NCBI GenBank assembly: GCA_009841005.1
Contig: VXMR01000096.1
Coordinates: 1 to 58,441 of the forward strand
Reading direction: 5' to 3'
DNA: 58,441 nucleotides
Source of the DNA: Gemmatimonadales bacterium
Lineage (GTDB): Bacteria; Gemmatimonadota; Gemmatimonadetes; Palauibacterales; Palauibacteraceae
Shown here: one piece after another, positions 15,052 through 23,700 of the stretch
How positions within the stretch are numbered: the first letter of the stretch is position 1
Layout of the letters: each line of letters opens with the position of its first letter
Notes under the pieces: model-generated
Database searches by the model: none
Seen by the model: the letters and a program-made list of their open reading frames with translations, nothing else
What the model was told of the DNA's origin: nothing
Translations under genes and position numbers: made by a program

Positions 15052-15831
15052 TTGCGCGAAGTTCGCCGCGTTCACGTACTCAAATTCGGCTCATCCGTGC
15101 TGGCGCGTCCGGCCGCGTACCGGTCGGTGGCCGAGGAGATCCGGGCCGAAGTCGCCGGTGGCGCGAACGTCGTCGCGGTCGTGTCGGCCATGGGTGACAC
15201 GACCGACGACCTGCTCGCCGCGGCGCGCGAAGTCGCTCCGTCGCTCCCGGACGATCTCATGGGGTCCCTTCTGGCGACGGGCGAAGAAGCGTCCGTCGCC
15301 CTGCTCCGCCTCGCGCTGGCGACGGCCGGCGTGCGCGCCGTGGGCATGTCGTTCTGGCACCTGCCCGTCCGCACGCAGGGTCCGCTGGGATCCGCCGATC
15401 CGGTTGCGGTGGATGCCCGCCGGATCGAGACGGCCTTCGCGGCCCACGATGCGATCGTCCTTCCCGGGTTCGTGGGCGTCGACGAGACCGGGGTCACCTC
15501 GTTGCTGGGGAGGGGAGGATCCGATCTCACGGCCCTCTTCCTGGGCCACGCGCTCGGCGCGACAGAGGTTCGCCTCGTGAAGGATGTGGACGGGATCTTC
15601 CCGGCCGATCCGAAACGGTTCCCCGACATCGCGCCGCTGCGCACGGCGACGTGGAGAGAGGCCCGGCGGACGGCCGGTGGCGTCGTCCAGGACCGGGCGC
15701 TGCGTTTCGCCGAAGACCACCGAATCCCGTTCCGCGTCGCGGCCCCCGGCGGCACCGGCACGTGGGTCGGTCGGCACGACCCGGCACATGACCGCAACAG
15801 CGGCCGGAAAGCGAGCGCCCGATGCGCATGA
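15052..15831 (+). CDS. Aspartate kinase lacking ACT regulatory domains
   Basis: An amino-acid-kinase-fold aspartokinase, the first step from aspartate towards homoserine, methionine, threonine and lysine. HVLKFGSSVL near the start is the nucleotide/aspartate-binding lysine motif. VVAVVSAMGDTTDDLL, SLLATGEEASVALL, FVGVDETGVTSLLGRGGSDLTALFLG and VRLVKDVDGIFPADPKRF complete the catalytic domain. The product is only 259 residues; ordinary aspartokinases run past 400 because of C-terminal ACT domains that bind lysine or threonine. Feedback inhibition of the usual kind is therefore unlikely, with control left to the SAM-I riboswitch. The TTG start is set by GGGGAGG six bases upstream and agrees with the family N-terminus. 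It overlaps asd by 10 bp. Confidence 0.85.
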   Translation: MREVRRVHVLKFGSSVLARPAAYRSVAEEIRAEVAGGANVVAVVSAMGDTTDDLLAAAREVAPSLPDDLMGSLLATGEEASVALLRLALATAGVRAVGMSFWHLPVRTQGPLGSADPVAVDARRIETAFAAHDAIVLPGFVGVDETGVTSLLGRGGSDLTALFLGHALGATEVRLVKDVDGIFPADPKRFPDIAPLRTATWREARRTAGGVVQDRALRFAEDHRIPFRVAAPGGTGTWVGRHDPAHDRNSGRKASARCA

Positions 15832-16862
15832 CCCGTCGGTTGGACGAACGCCTGCCGGTCGCCGTCCTGGGCGCGACCGGGATCGTCGGACAGCGGCTGA
15901 TCCGGATGCTGGACGGGCACCCCTCCCTCCGGCTCGCCTCCGTCGCGGCATCGGAGAGGCGCGCGGGCGAGAGGTACGGCAACGCCGTCCGTTGGAGCCT
16001 CGGCGGCGACCCGCCCCCGGAGGCGGCCGGACTGCCGCTCCGCGTCGTCACGGACCCACCGGAATGCCGGATCGTGCTGTCCGCGCTTCCGTCGGGGGTG
16101 GCGCGCGAACTCGAGCCGGCGCTCGCGGAGGCCGGGCACATCGTGAGCACGAACGCCTCGGTTCACCGGCTGAGGGCGGACGTGCCGCTGCTGGTGCCGG
16201 AGGTCAACCCGCAGGCGCTGGCCCTCACCGCCGAACAACCCTGGTCGGAAGGGGGAGGCCGGCTCGTCGCCAACCCGAACTGCGTGGTTGCGGGACTGGC
16301 GCTGGCCCTCGCCCCGCTGCACGACGCCTTCGGGATCGAGGCCGCCACGGTCGTCACCCTCCAGGCGGTGACCGGCGGCGGCCTGACCGGAGTCGGTTCC
16401 GTCCAGATCGGGGGAAACGCCATCCCCTGGATCCCCGGCGAGGAAGAGAAGATCGAACCGGAACTCAACAAGATCCTGGGGTCGGAGATCGCCGTGGCGG
16501 TGAGCGTCAATCGAGTCGCGGTGCTTGACGGCCACACGGCGAACGTGTTCCTGAAGTTCGCGTCCCCGGCGAGTCCGGGAGACGCGGCCCGGGCGCTGGC
16601 GGAGTTCCGGGCTCCGCCTTCGCTGCCGGCCCTGCCTTCGCTTCCCGAACGGCCGCTCATCGTGCGCTCGGAGCCGGACCGTCCGCAGCCGCGCCTGGAC
16701 ATCGGCGCGGCCGGCGGGATGGCGGCGAGCGTGGGCAGGATCCGCGCCGCGCCGCCGCACGACCTCGCAATGACCGTGGTCGCGCACAACGGCGTCCGGG
16801 GCGCGGCCGGCGCCTGTCTGGCCAACGCCGAGTTCTGTCTCGCGGGCTGCGCGCGCGGCTGA
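15822..16862 (+). CDS. asd: Aspartate-semialdehyde dehydrogenase
   Basis: NADPH-dependent reduction of aspartyl phosphate to aspartate semialdehyde. The N-terminal Rossmann motif is VAVLGATGIVGQRLIRML at residues ~13-30. The catalytic cysteine is Cys154 in ANPNCVVAGLALALAPL, and LQAVTGGGLTGVG follows. The sequence pattern resembles the archaeal/fungal-type family of this enzyme. In the 346-residue product a second in-frame ATG at 15,828 overlaps the aspartokinase stop as ATGA and may be the true start. No homoserine dehydrogenase is in the window, so the path to homoserine must be completed elsewhere. Confidence 0.92.
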   Translation: MRMTRRLDERLPVAVLGATGIVGQRLIRMLDGHPSLRLASVAASERRAGERYGNAVRWSLGGDPPPEAAGLPLRVVTDPPECRIVLSALPSGVARELEPALAEAGHIVSTNASVHRLRADVPLLVPEVNPQALALTAEQPWSEGGGRLVANPNCVVAGLALALAPLHDAFGIEAATVVTLQAVTGGGLTGVGSVQIGGNAIPWIPGEEEKIEPELNKILGSEIAVAVSVNRVAVLDGHTANVFLKFASPASPGDAARALAEFRAPPSLPALPSLPERPLIVRSEPDRPQPRLDIGAAGGMAASVGRIRAAPPHDLAMTVVAHNGVRGAAGACLANAEFCLAGCARG

Positions 16863-16980
16863 TCGACACGGAGTACAGCTCCGCGTTCGACGGTCGTCCC
16901 GCAGCGACGAAACGATCGGCCGGAGGCGCGGACATTCACCGCCCGAGAGATCGGGCCCCATTGGAGAGAAGACGGAGATC

Positions 16981-18276
16981 ATGAGAGACGAGACCGTAGC
17001 AATCCACCTCGGATACGAATCCGAGCCCACGACGCACGCGGTCGCGGTGCCGCTGTACCAGACCGTGGCGTACGAGTTCGACGACGCGCAGCACGGCGCG
17101 GACCTCTTCAACCTCGAGGTCGAAGGCAACATCTATTCCCGCATCATGAACCCCACGCAGGCCGTCCTTGAGGAGCGACTCGCCCAGCTCGAACGCGGCC
17201 TGGCGACGCTTGCGCTCTCCTCCGGCAGCGCGGCCGTCAACTACTCGATCCTCAATCTCGCCGCCTCGGGCGACAACATCGTCTCGGTGCCCCAGTTGTA
17301 CGGCGGCACCTACACGCTCTTCGCCCACATGCTCCCGCAGCTGGGGATCGAAGTGCGCTTCGCCGAGGGCGACGGCCCGGACGACCTGGCCAAGCTGATC
17401 GATGACCGTACGAAGGCGGTGTTCGTCGAGAGCATCGGAAACCCGGCGGGCAACATCGTGGACCTCGCGGCCGTCGCCGACGTGGCGCACGCCCACGGCG
17501 TCGCCACCATCGTCGACAACACGGTCGCCACGCCCGCGCTCCTCAAGCCGATCGAACACGGCTTCGACATCGTCGTGCACTCGCTGACGAAGTACATCGG
17601 CGGGCACGGCAACTCCCTCGGCGGCGCGATCGTCGATTCCGGGGAATTCCCGTGGACCGAGCACGCGAGCCGCTATCCGCAGTTCACGACGCCGGAGCCC
17701 AGCTACCACGGGGTCGTCTACACGGAGGCGCTCGGGCCGGCCGCCTACATCGGGCGGGCGCGCACGGTACCGCTGCGCAACACGGGGTCGGCGATCTCGC
17801 CCTTCAACGCGTTCCAGATCATCCAGGGGATCCAGACACTGAACCTCCGCATCGAGCGCCACTCCGAGAACGCGCTGGCGGTGGCGAAGCACTTGGAGGA
17901 CCACCCGGTCGTGGAGTGGGTGAGCTACGCCGGACTGCCGGGCGATCCGTACCACGAGCTGGCCCTGAAGTACCTGGGCGGCCGGGCCTCGGGGATCCTG
18001 ACCTTCGGGGTGAAGGGCGGCTTCGAGGCGGGCGTGAAGTTCTACGACGCGCTCGAGCTGTTCAAGCGGCTCGTGAACATCGGGGATGCCAAGTCGCTGG
18101 CGTGCCACCCGGCCTCCACGACGCACCGGCAGCTCACCGAGGAAGAGCAGATCAGCGTCGGCGTGCGTCCGGAGACCATCCGGCTCTCCGTAGGCATCGA
18201 GCACATCGATGACATCATCGAGGACCTCGACCGCGCGCTGGACGTGGCGGCGTCCGCCCGGCCGGTCGCCGCATGA
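16981..18276 (+). CDS. metY: O-acetylhomoserine sulfhydrylase (aminocarboxypropyltransferase)
   Basis: A PLP enzyme of 431 residues making homocysteine directly from an O-acyl homoserine and sulfide. Family features: TVAIHLGYESEPTTHAVAVP at the N-terminus, YSRIMNPTQAVLEERLAQLE (52-71), SIGNPAGNIVDL (~151-162), the Schiff-base lysine K204 in HSLTKYIGGHGNSLGG, and SLACHPASTTHRQL near the C-terminus. Length and the HGNSLGG motif favour metY over cystathionine enzymes. GGAG about 14 bp upstream precedes the ATG. It lies 118 bp behind asd in the riboswitch-controlled arm; with metX opposite it gives direct sulfhydrylation. Confidence 0.93.
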   Translation: MRDETVAIHLGYESEPTTHAVAVPLYQTVAYEFDDAQHGADLFNLEVEGNIYSRIMNPTQAVLEERLAQLERGLATLALSSGSAAVNYSILNLAASGDNIVSVPQLYGGTYTLFAHMLPQLGIEVRFAEGDGPDDLAKLIDDRTKAVFVESIGNPAGNIVDLAAVADVAHAHGVATIVDNTVATPALLKPIEHGFDIVVHSLTKYIGGHGNSLGGAIVDSGEFPWTEHASRYPQFTTPEPSYHGVVYTEALGPAAYIGRARTVPLRNTGSAISPFNAFQIIQGIQTLNLRIERHSENALAVAKHLEDHPVVEWVSYAGLPGDPYHELALKYLGGRASGILTFGVKGGFEAGVKFYDALELFKRLVNIGDAKSLACHPASTTHRQLTEEEQISVGVRPETIRLSVGIEHIDDIIEDLDRALDVAASARPVAA

Positions 18277-18301
18277 CCGACCCGAGCGGCCGCCGTTGAC
18301 C

Positions 18302-18344
18302 GTCGGGCGGGGCGCCGGCTACGGTAGCGGACGCCTCGCCCGAC
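18302..18344 (+). terminator. Strong hairpin downstream of metY
   Basis: A 13-bp stem (GTCGGGCGGGGCG with CGCCTCGCCCGAC, one G-U pair) closes a 17-base loop, beginning 26 bases after the metY stop. There is no following T-tract. It probably terminates or stabilises the metY transcript. A TTGACC/TACGGT pair (18,296/18,320, 18-bp spacing) overlaps it and could be a promoter for the next gene, but that is weak. Confidence 0.5.
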
Positions 18345-18378
18345 CGCGGCAACCTCACCGCAGGAGCGTTTCCATCCC

Positions 18379-20079
18379 TTGAGCGCCCTGGATTGGCTGA
18401 TCGTCCTCGGACTGAACGGTGCGATCATCGCCTACGGGCTGCGCCGCGCGCGCGGCACCTCCACGAGCGGCGAGTGGTTCCTGAGTTCGCGCGCGCTTCC
18501 GTGGTGGGCGGTCGGCCTGTCCCTGTTCGCGACGAACATGGACAACTCGGAGTTCGTGTCGGCCACGGGGACGATCGCGAGCGAGGGCCTGCATTTCCTC
18601 TCCGCGCACACGTTCGGCGGACTCGTCGGGGTGACGATCGCGACCTTCCTCATCGTCCCCGCCATCTACCGGGCCGGGCTGTACACCAACTCCGAGTACC
18701 TCGAGCACCGCTTCGGTCCGGGGACGCGGGTCCTCGGCGCGCTGATCCAGATCCAGTACCGGACCTCCGTGCTGGGACTCATGATCTGGTCCGTCCATCT
18801 CACGCTGGTCGGGGTCGGCGGCCTGAGGCCGGCACTGTCCTGGGCACTGATCGTGTCACTCGTCCTCCTGTCCGGGGTCTACACGGCCGTGGGCGGGTTG
18901 CGGGCCGTCGTTGCGACGGACGTGCTGCAGAGCGTGCTCGTGATGGCGGGAGGTCTCGCGGTGTGCATCGCCGTGTGGCAGGCCGTGGGCGGCTGGAACG
19001 CGATGGTCGCGCAACTGGAGAGCCTGGGGACGACGGCCGAGGGACTCGCGCCGGGGCTCGCCGCCGCGGACCTGGTCCATGTGAGCGCCTTTCGGGGACG
19101 GGACGGGACCACGTCGCCAGCCGTCATCTTCATCGCGTGGATTCTCATCTCCTCCGGCTGGTGGACGGTGAGCCACACCTCGACGCAGCGGATGATGGGC
19201 GCCCGCTCGCTGTGGGACATGAAGATGGCGGGTGTCCTGGGCGTCGGCGTGAGCCTCGTCATCCTGCTCTTCACGGACATGCTCGGGCTCTTCGGGCGGG
19301 CGCAGTTCCCGGTTTTCGCCCGGCCCGACGAGATGTACCCCCACCTGATCTCCACCTACCTCGGGATCGGCGCCAAGGGGCTCGTCGTGGCCGGGGTGGT
19401 GAGCGCCGCGGTGAGCACGTTCGACTCGATGGGCTCGTCGATGTCGGCCGTCTTCACGCGTGATATCTATGCACGCTTCATCTCGCGGGACCGACACGAC
19501 GCCCACTACCTCCGCGTGGGACGCATGGCGACGGTCGCGATCCTGGTGCTGGGGTTCGCCTACTTGCCGCTGATCCTGCGCGCGCCGACGATGCTCGCCG
19601 CCTTCCGCTCGGTCACATCGGTGTTCGTCACGCCGCTCCTCATCGTCTACCTGGTCGGCGCCGTCACGCGCACGAACCGGCGGGTGGGGATGGCCGGCCT
19701 GGCGACGGGGGGGCTGTACGGCGTCGTGGGTTTCGTGGACCGCGAGGTGATCGACGTGTCCTGGCTGCCATCCTGGCTGACCGGTCAGTGGGAGGCGTTC
19801 GTGTGGGCGGTCGCGTTCACGGCCGCCGGCTGCGCCTTTGCGGCGCTCCACCCCCGCTGGCGGGAGACGGTCGGTGTCGGGACGGCCGGTGTCGAGGCGG
19901 CTGCCGGCGACGCGTCGCCCCCGGGCGCCGACGACTGGCTGGCGAAGAGCTCCGGCGAGCTCGGCCCGATCCGCCTTCACCCCTTCAGCGAACGCGTGCC
20001 GCTGTTGGCCAGCCCCGCGCTCTACACGGGACTTCTCGCCGCGATCTCGGCCTGGCTCGTCTTCGGCGTGTTCTGGTAA
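18379..20079 (+). CDS. Sodium:solute symporter (SSS family)
   Basis: A 566-residue integral membrane transporter with about 13 hydrophobic segments, starting with ALDWLIVLGLNGAIIAYGLRRA. Family signatures include GEWFLSSRALPWWAVGLSLFATNMDNSEFVS (in two pieces, about residues 33-63), where the LFATN Na+-site region is typical, plus SGVYTAVGGLRAVVATDVLQ and AAVSTFDSMGSSMSAVFTRDIY. It imports an organic solute driven by sodium; the solute is unknown. The TTG start at 18,379 is used because no ATG or GTG precedes the first membrane segment; a GGAG lies about 13 bp upstream. Confidence 0.85.
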   Translation: MSALDWLIVLGLNGAIIAYGLRRARGTSTSGEWFLSSRALPWWAVGLSLFATNMDNSEFVSATGTIASEGLHFLSAHTFGGLVGVTIATFLIVPAIYRAGLYTNSEYLEHRFGPGTRVLGALIQIQYRTSVLGLMIWSVHLTLVGVGGLRPALSWALIVSLVLLSGVYTAVGGLRAVVATDVLQSVLVMAGGLAVCIAVWQAVGGWNAMVAQLESLGTTAEGLAPGLAAADLVHVSAFRGRDGTTSPAVIFIAWILISSGWWTVSHTSTQRMMGARSLWDMKMAGVLGVGVSLVILLFTDMLGLFGRAQFPVFARPDEMYPHLISTYLGIGAKGLVVAGVVSAAVSTFDSMGSSMSAVFTRDIYARFISRDRHDAHYLRVGRMATVAILVLGFAYLPLILRAPTMLAAFRSVTSVFVTPLLIVYLVGAVTRTNRRVGMAGLATGGLYGVVGFVDREVIDVSWLPSWLTGQWEAFVWAVAFTAAGCAFAALHPRWRETVGVGTAGVEAAAGDASPPGADDWLAKSSGELGPIRLHPFSERVPLLASPALYTGLLAAISAWLVFGVFW

Positions 20080-20199
20080 CCGCAGTCGCTGCGCGAGGCG
20101 TGACACTGGCGCGCCGCCCACCCGGGCCGCAGCCTTGGGCGACGCCGAAGTGAAGTCCTGGCAACCCGCAGAAGTTCGGACCCGCACGCTGGGAGACCC

Positions 20200-20505
20200 A
20201 TGAATCATCCCGCAGCAGGCCGCGATCATCTGGAGTACTGGCGCCGCAACCTCCGCTATGTGGGGACGCTCCTCGCGATCTGGGCGCTGGCGTCCTACGG
20301 CGCCGGGATCGTGTTCGCCGATGCGCTCGACACGATCCGGATCCCGGGCACGGGCTTTCCGCTCGGGTTCTGGTTCGCGCAGCAGGGTGCGATCTACGTC
20401 TTCGTCGTCCTCATCTTCGTCTACGTCTTCCTCATGAACCGGCTCGACCGGGAGTTCGACGTCGACGAGCGTGACGACGTAGCCGGAGAGGAGGGCGCGG
20501 CATGA
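20200..20505 (+). CDS. DUF4212 small subunit of a sodium/solute symporter
   Basis: A 101-residue membrane protein with two hydrophobic helices: VGTLLAIWALASYGAGIVF at ~21-39 and FVVLIFVYVFLMN at ~67-80. The segments EYWRRNLRYV, GFPLGFWFAQQGAIYVFV and FLMNRLDREFDV are the DUF4212 pattern, always found next to a large SSS subunit. GGGAG sits five bases ahead of the ATG. The stop overlaps the start of the large subunit as ATGA, showing coupling. Confidence 0.93.
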   Translation: MNHPAAGRDHLEYWRRNLRYVGTLLAIWALASYGAGIVFADALDTIRIPGTGFPLGFWFAQQGAIYVFVVLIFVYVFLMNRLDREFDVDERDDVAGEEGAA

Positions 20506-22223
20506 CGGTTCTCCAGTGGACGGCGACGCTCGTCGGACTTTCGTTCGCGCTCTACATCGGGATCGCGATCTGGTCGCGGGCCCACTCCACGAGCGAGTTC
20601 TACGTGGCGGGCAAGGGGGTCCATCCCCTGGCCAACGGGATGGCGACGGCGGCGGACTGGATGTCGGCCGCTTCCTTCATCTCGATGGCCGGGATCATCT
20701 CCTTCCTGGGGTACGACGGCTCGGTCTACCTGATGGGGTGGACGGGCGGGTACGTGCTCCTGGCGCTGCTGCTCGCTCCGTATCTGCGGAAGTTCGGCGC
20801 GTTCACCGTCCCCGACTTCGTGGGCGAGCGCTACTACTCCCAGACGGCGCGGGTCGTGGCCGTCATCTGCGCGATCTTCGTCTCCTTCACCTACGTGGCG
20901 GGCCAGATGCGCGGCGTGGGGATCGTGTTCAGCCGCTTCCTCGAGATCGACATTACGCTGGGCGTCGCCATCGGGATGGGGATCGTCTTCTTCTACGCGG
21001 TGCTCGGGGGGATGAAGGGGATCACCTACACGCAGGTCGCACAGTACTGCGTGCTCATCTTCGCGTACATGGTGCCCGCGATCTTCCTGTCGATGCTCGT
21101 CACGGGGATCCCGATTCCGCAGATCGGGCTCGGGGCGGCGGATCAGGAGACGGGGACGTTCCTGCTCGACCGGCTGAACGGCCTGCACCAGGAGCTGGGC
21201 TTCACCGCCTACACGGACGGGACGAAATCGACGCTCGACGTGCTGGCGATCACGGCCGCGCTCATGGTGGGGACGGCGGGGCTGCCGCACGTCATCATCC
21301 GCTTCTACACGGTGCCGAAGGTGCGGGACGCGCGGATCAGCGTGGGCTGGGCGCTCGTGTTCATCGCGCTCCTGTACACGGCGGCGCCGGCGGTGGCGGT
21401 GTTCGCGCGGACGAACCTGCTCAACACGGTGACGGACCAGCCGTACGCGGAGATGCCGGAGTGGTTCACGAAGTGGGAGACGACGGGGTTGATCTCGTAC
21501 GAGGACCACAACGCGGACGGACTCATCCAGTACGTGGGACCGGAGGCGGTGGACGCGGCGGGCGCGCCCGTGCAGAACGAACTCACGATCGACCGCGACA
21601 TCATGGTGCTCGCGAACCCGGAGATCGCGCGGCTGCCGAACTGGGTGGTGGGACTGGTCGCGGCGGGCGGGCTGGCCGCGGCGCTCTCGACGGCGGCCGG
21701 ACTCCTGCTCGTACTCTCGGCGGCGATCAGCCACGACCTGCTCAAGCGCAACTGGCGGCCGGACATCAGCGAGCGGGGCGAACTCATCGCGGCGCGGTTG
21801 AGCGCCGGGTTCGCCGTCGTCGTGGCGGGTTACCTGGGGATGAATCCACCGGGCTTCGTAGCGGAGGTCGTCGCGTTCGCGTTCGGGCTCGCGGCGTCGT
21901 CGTTCTTCCCGGTCATCATCCTCGGCATCTTCTCGAAGCGGCTCAACCGGGAGGGGGCGATCGCGGGCATGCTGTGCGGAATCACGCTCACGGCCGCCTA
22001 CATCGTCTACTTCAAGTTCGTGAACCCGGCGGCGAACGTGGCGGAGAACTGGTGGTTCGGGATCTCGCCCGAGGGGATCGGGGCGGTGGGAATGACGGTG
22101 AACTTCGCGGTGGCGACGGTCGTGTCCCGCTTCACGCCGCCGCCGCCGGCCGAGGCCCAGCGGCTGGTGGAGCGGATCCGGCTCCCGCGCGGGGCAGGCG
22201 AGGCACACGAAATCAGCGGCTGA
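20502..22223 (+). CDS. Sodium/solute symporter large subunit (ActP-like, DUF4212-linked subfamily)
   Basis: A 573-residue SSS transporter of the subfamily that works with DUF4212 proteins and is related to acetate permease ActP. Signatures: STSEFYVAGKGVHPLANGMATAADWMSAASF (two pieces, residues ~29-59), KFGAFTVPDFVGERYYS (~101-117), GQMRGVGIVFSRFLEI, AVLGGMKGITYTQVAQY, and AAALSTAAGLLLVLSAAISHDL. A sizeable extra-membrane insert around residues 305-365 (DQPYAEMPEWFTKWETTG onward) is typical of the subfamily. The probable substrate is a short monocarboxylate such as acetate or lactate (inference). It forms a two-subunit unit with the overlapping upstream gene. Confidence 0.92.
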   Translation: MTVLQWTATLVGLSFALYIGIAIWSRAHSTSEFYVAGKGVHPLANGMATAADWMSAASFISMAGIISFLGYDGSVYLMGWTGGYVLLALLLAPYLRKFGAFTVPDFVGERYYSQTARVVAVICAIFVSFTYVAGQMRGVGIVFSRFLEIDITLGVAIGMGIVFFYAVLGGMKGITYTQVAQYCVLIFAYMVPAIFLSMLVTGIPIPQIGLGAADQETGTFLLDRLNGLHQELGFTAYTDGTKSTLDVLAITAALMVGTAGLPHVIIRFYTVPKVRDARISVGWALVFIALLYTAAPAVAVFARTNLLNTVTDQPYAEMPEWFTKWETTGLISYEDHNADGLIQYVGPEAVDAAGAPVQNELTIDRDIMVLANPEIARLPNWVVGLVAAGGLAAALSTAAGLLLVLSAAISHDLLKRNWRPDISERGELIAARLSAGFAVVVAGYLGMNPPGFVAEVVAFAFGLAASSFFPVIILGIFSKRLNREGAIAGMLCGITLTAAYIVYFKFVNPAANVAENWWFGISPEGIGAVGMTVNFAVATVVSRFTPPPPAEAQRLVERIRLPRGAGEAHEISG

Positions 22224-22265
22224 CGCGTCGGCGGGTCGGGCGGGAGCCTTGGGGTCGTGGGGCGA

Positions 22266-23045
22266 TCAGCGGCCGAGACGGCGCACGAGGACGAGGCGGA
22301 GGAGAGCGAACCGCTCGTCGAAGCCGTAGCGGCAGGGGCTCGGGAGCCCGGTCGGTCCACAGACGCCGGCGTTGACGCCAAGCCGATTCTCCGCCTGGTG
22401 GACGGTTTCGCCGAAATCGTTGTAGAGGCCTTCGAATCGGAGGGTCCAGGCACTCGCCACCGGCATTTCGATGCCGACCCCGGCGACCCATCCGACCCGC
22501 GTCGGCCGCTCGTCGAAGGAATCGTCGGGGTCCAACTGCAGGCGATCGTCCGTTCCCGGGTCGAGATCGGTGAACGAGTTGGAGATTCCGGCCACCGACG
22601 CGCCGCCGGCGACGAACACGCTGACGCGCCCGAGGGACCTCCGAACGCCGATGCGCGCCGTCCCGACCCAGTGCAACTCCGCCGCCGCCGTCTCGTCCAT
22701 TCCGGCCGCATCCAGTTGTCCGGGGGACGCGGACAGACCGCTGAACGCCCCGTCCGCCTCGAACAGGAGCTGTACGCTCCCCAGGCGGAAGTACCGCCCC
22801 GCCAGCACACCGGCCGCGAGTCCGGTGTCACCGTACTCGAACGCCTGGCCCGGGACGCCGTTCGACCCCGTGAAGCCGTCGATGTCGGTCATGCGAACGT
22901 CCACCGAGCCCGGCCCCGCGAATGCGCCGATGTAGCTCCCCGCCTGACCGGAACCGACCGTGCCGTCCTGCGCCTGCGCGGTGCCCACGACCGCCAGCAG
23001 ACTCACGAGCGCCGCGGCGGAACAGCTGCGGCTGCAGGAACTCAC
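22266..23045 (-). CDS. Outer-membrane beta-barrel-like protein
   Basis: A 259-residue exported protein. The N-terminal signal AAALVSLLAVVGTAQAQ ends in a good signal-peptidase site. The mature part alternates polar and hydrophobic residues in strands (VRMTDIDGF, QLLFEADGAF, ELHWVGTARIGVRRSL, VGWVAGVGIEMPV, WTLRFEGLYNDF) and ends with ALLRLVLVRRLGR, consistent with an 8-10-strand barrel. A Cys pair (GVCGPTGLPSPCRYG) near the end may form a disulfide. GTG at 23,045 follows GGAGAAGC. Function unknown; it converges with the symporter gene. Confidence 0.7.
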   Translation of the reverse strand: MSSCSRSCSAAALVSLLAVVGTAQAQDGTVGSGQAGSYIGAFAGPGSVDVRMTDIDGFTGSNGVPGQAFEYGDTGLAAGVLAGRYFRLGSVQLLFEADGAFSGLSASPGQLDAAGMDETAAAELHWVGTARIGVRRSLGRVSVFVAGGASVAGISNSFTDLDPGTDDRLQLDPDDSFDERPTRVGWVAGVGIEMPVASAWTLRFEGLYNDFGETVHQAENRLGVNAGVCGPTGLPSPCRYGFDERFALLRLVLVRRLGR

Positions 23046-23080
23046 GCTTCTCCAGGGCGGGCCGACGGACGCTCCACCTC

Positions 23081-23365
23081 TTATGGCGACTGCACCAGCG
23101 CAGGCCTCACGGCATTGGGATCGTGCTTGATGATGCGCAGAAGCGCCGCAGCCGGGCCGCTGACGCGTCGTCTCCCCTGCTCCCACTTCCGATAGCCGGA
23201 GAGGCTCATTCCCATCAGGGCCGCCATTTGAGCCTGTGTAAGCTTCGCCTCCATACGAACTTCGCGCGGGGAGATCGGGGCGTGAACGATGGCGGGACCC
23301 TCCCCCTTCGCATCGTCCAAGGCCTCGTTCAAGGACTGGATCAGGTCTTCTCCAAACGTGCTCAT
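23081..23365 (-). CDS. Helix-turn-helix antitoxin (HigA/NadS-like)
   Basis: A 94-residue Xre-type regulator. The helix-turn-helix is LTQAQMAALMGMSLSGYRKWEQGRRR (two pieces, about residues 42-67), followed by GPAAALLRIIKHDP. The N-terminal stretch LIQSLNEALDDAKGEG and the SPREVRMEAKL leader match antitoxins that sit downstream of RelE-type toxins. The start overlaps the stop of the preceding reading frame by four bases (ATGA), the usual toxin-first arrangement. That frame encodes only 44 residues of a toxin, so this antitoxin appears to have no working partner. It may still repress its own promoter. Confidence 0.85.
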   Translation of the reverse strand: MSTFGEDLIQSLNEALDDAKGEGPAIVHAPISPREVRMEAKLTQAQMAALMGMSLSGYRKWEQGRRRVSGPAAALLRIIKHDPNAVRPALVQSP

Positions 23366-23496
23366 TTCCCCTGCCTTCCTTGAAGCTTGATGGCGGCGAT
23401 GAGCGCAGCCACCGCTCGGCGCTCGCCGCGGGTCAGGTCGGTCTTGTCGGACTTCGAGTGACGGGAGAAGGTTGGTGTCTCAGCGACGGTGTGCAT
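23362..23496 (-). pseudogene. RelE/HigB-type toxin remnant with internal deletion
   Basis: The 44-residue frame starts MHTVAETPTFSR, like the first residues of RelE-family toxins paired with NadS-type antitoxins. It then jumps directly to KSDKTDLTRGERRAVAALI, which resembles the C-terminal helix (KSDKanLtkgErraLaaL). A full toxin is about 100-110 residues, so the central catalytic sheet is missing without a frameshift. The position and the ATGA overlap with the antitoxin fit the normal operon. The tail IAAIKLQGRQGK is also unlike an intact end. It is probably non-toxic. Confidence 0.6.
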
Positions 23497-23640
23497 GGCG
23501 CATGGTAACCCAATGGGGTACTCACGACAATCCCGAAAACCCTGCCCACATGCCGGCCCGGCAGGTTGCCTGAAGCGACCCGGCATCGCGCACCGCGCCC
23601 CTCACGTCCGCGCTTGACGGCGTGTACCACAGGTCATGCA

Positions 23641-23700
23641 TCCGATAAGGCGCCGGAGTCCGACATCGACATCGCACGAAGGCGGGCAAGGGAGTTCGTC
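23641..23700 (+). pseudogene. Possible C-terminal remnant of a Gp49/HigB-2-like toxin
   Basis: About 20 codons immediately ahead of, and in frame with, the antitoxin ATG encode SDKAPESDIDIARRRAREFV. This resembles the KKTxKTPxxEIxxARxRxxEF tail of Gp49-like RelE toxins, which normally precede this antitoxin type. No toxin body is visible further upstream. The resemblance is short, so the call is tentative. Confidence 0.4.
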
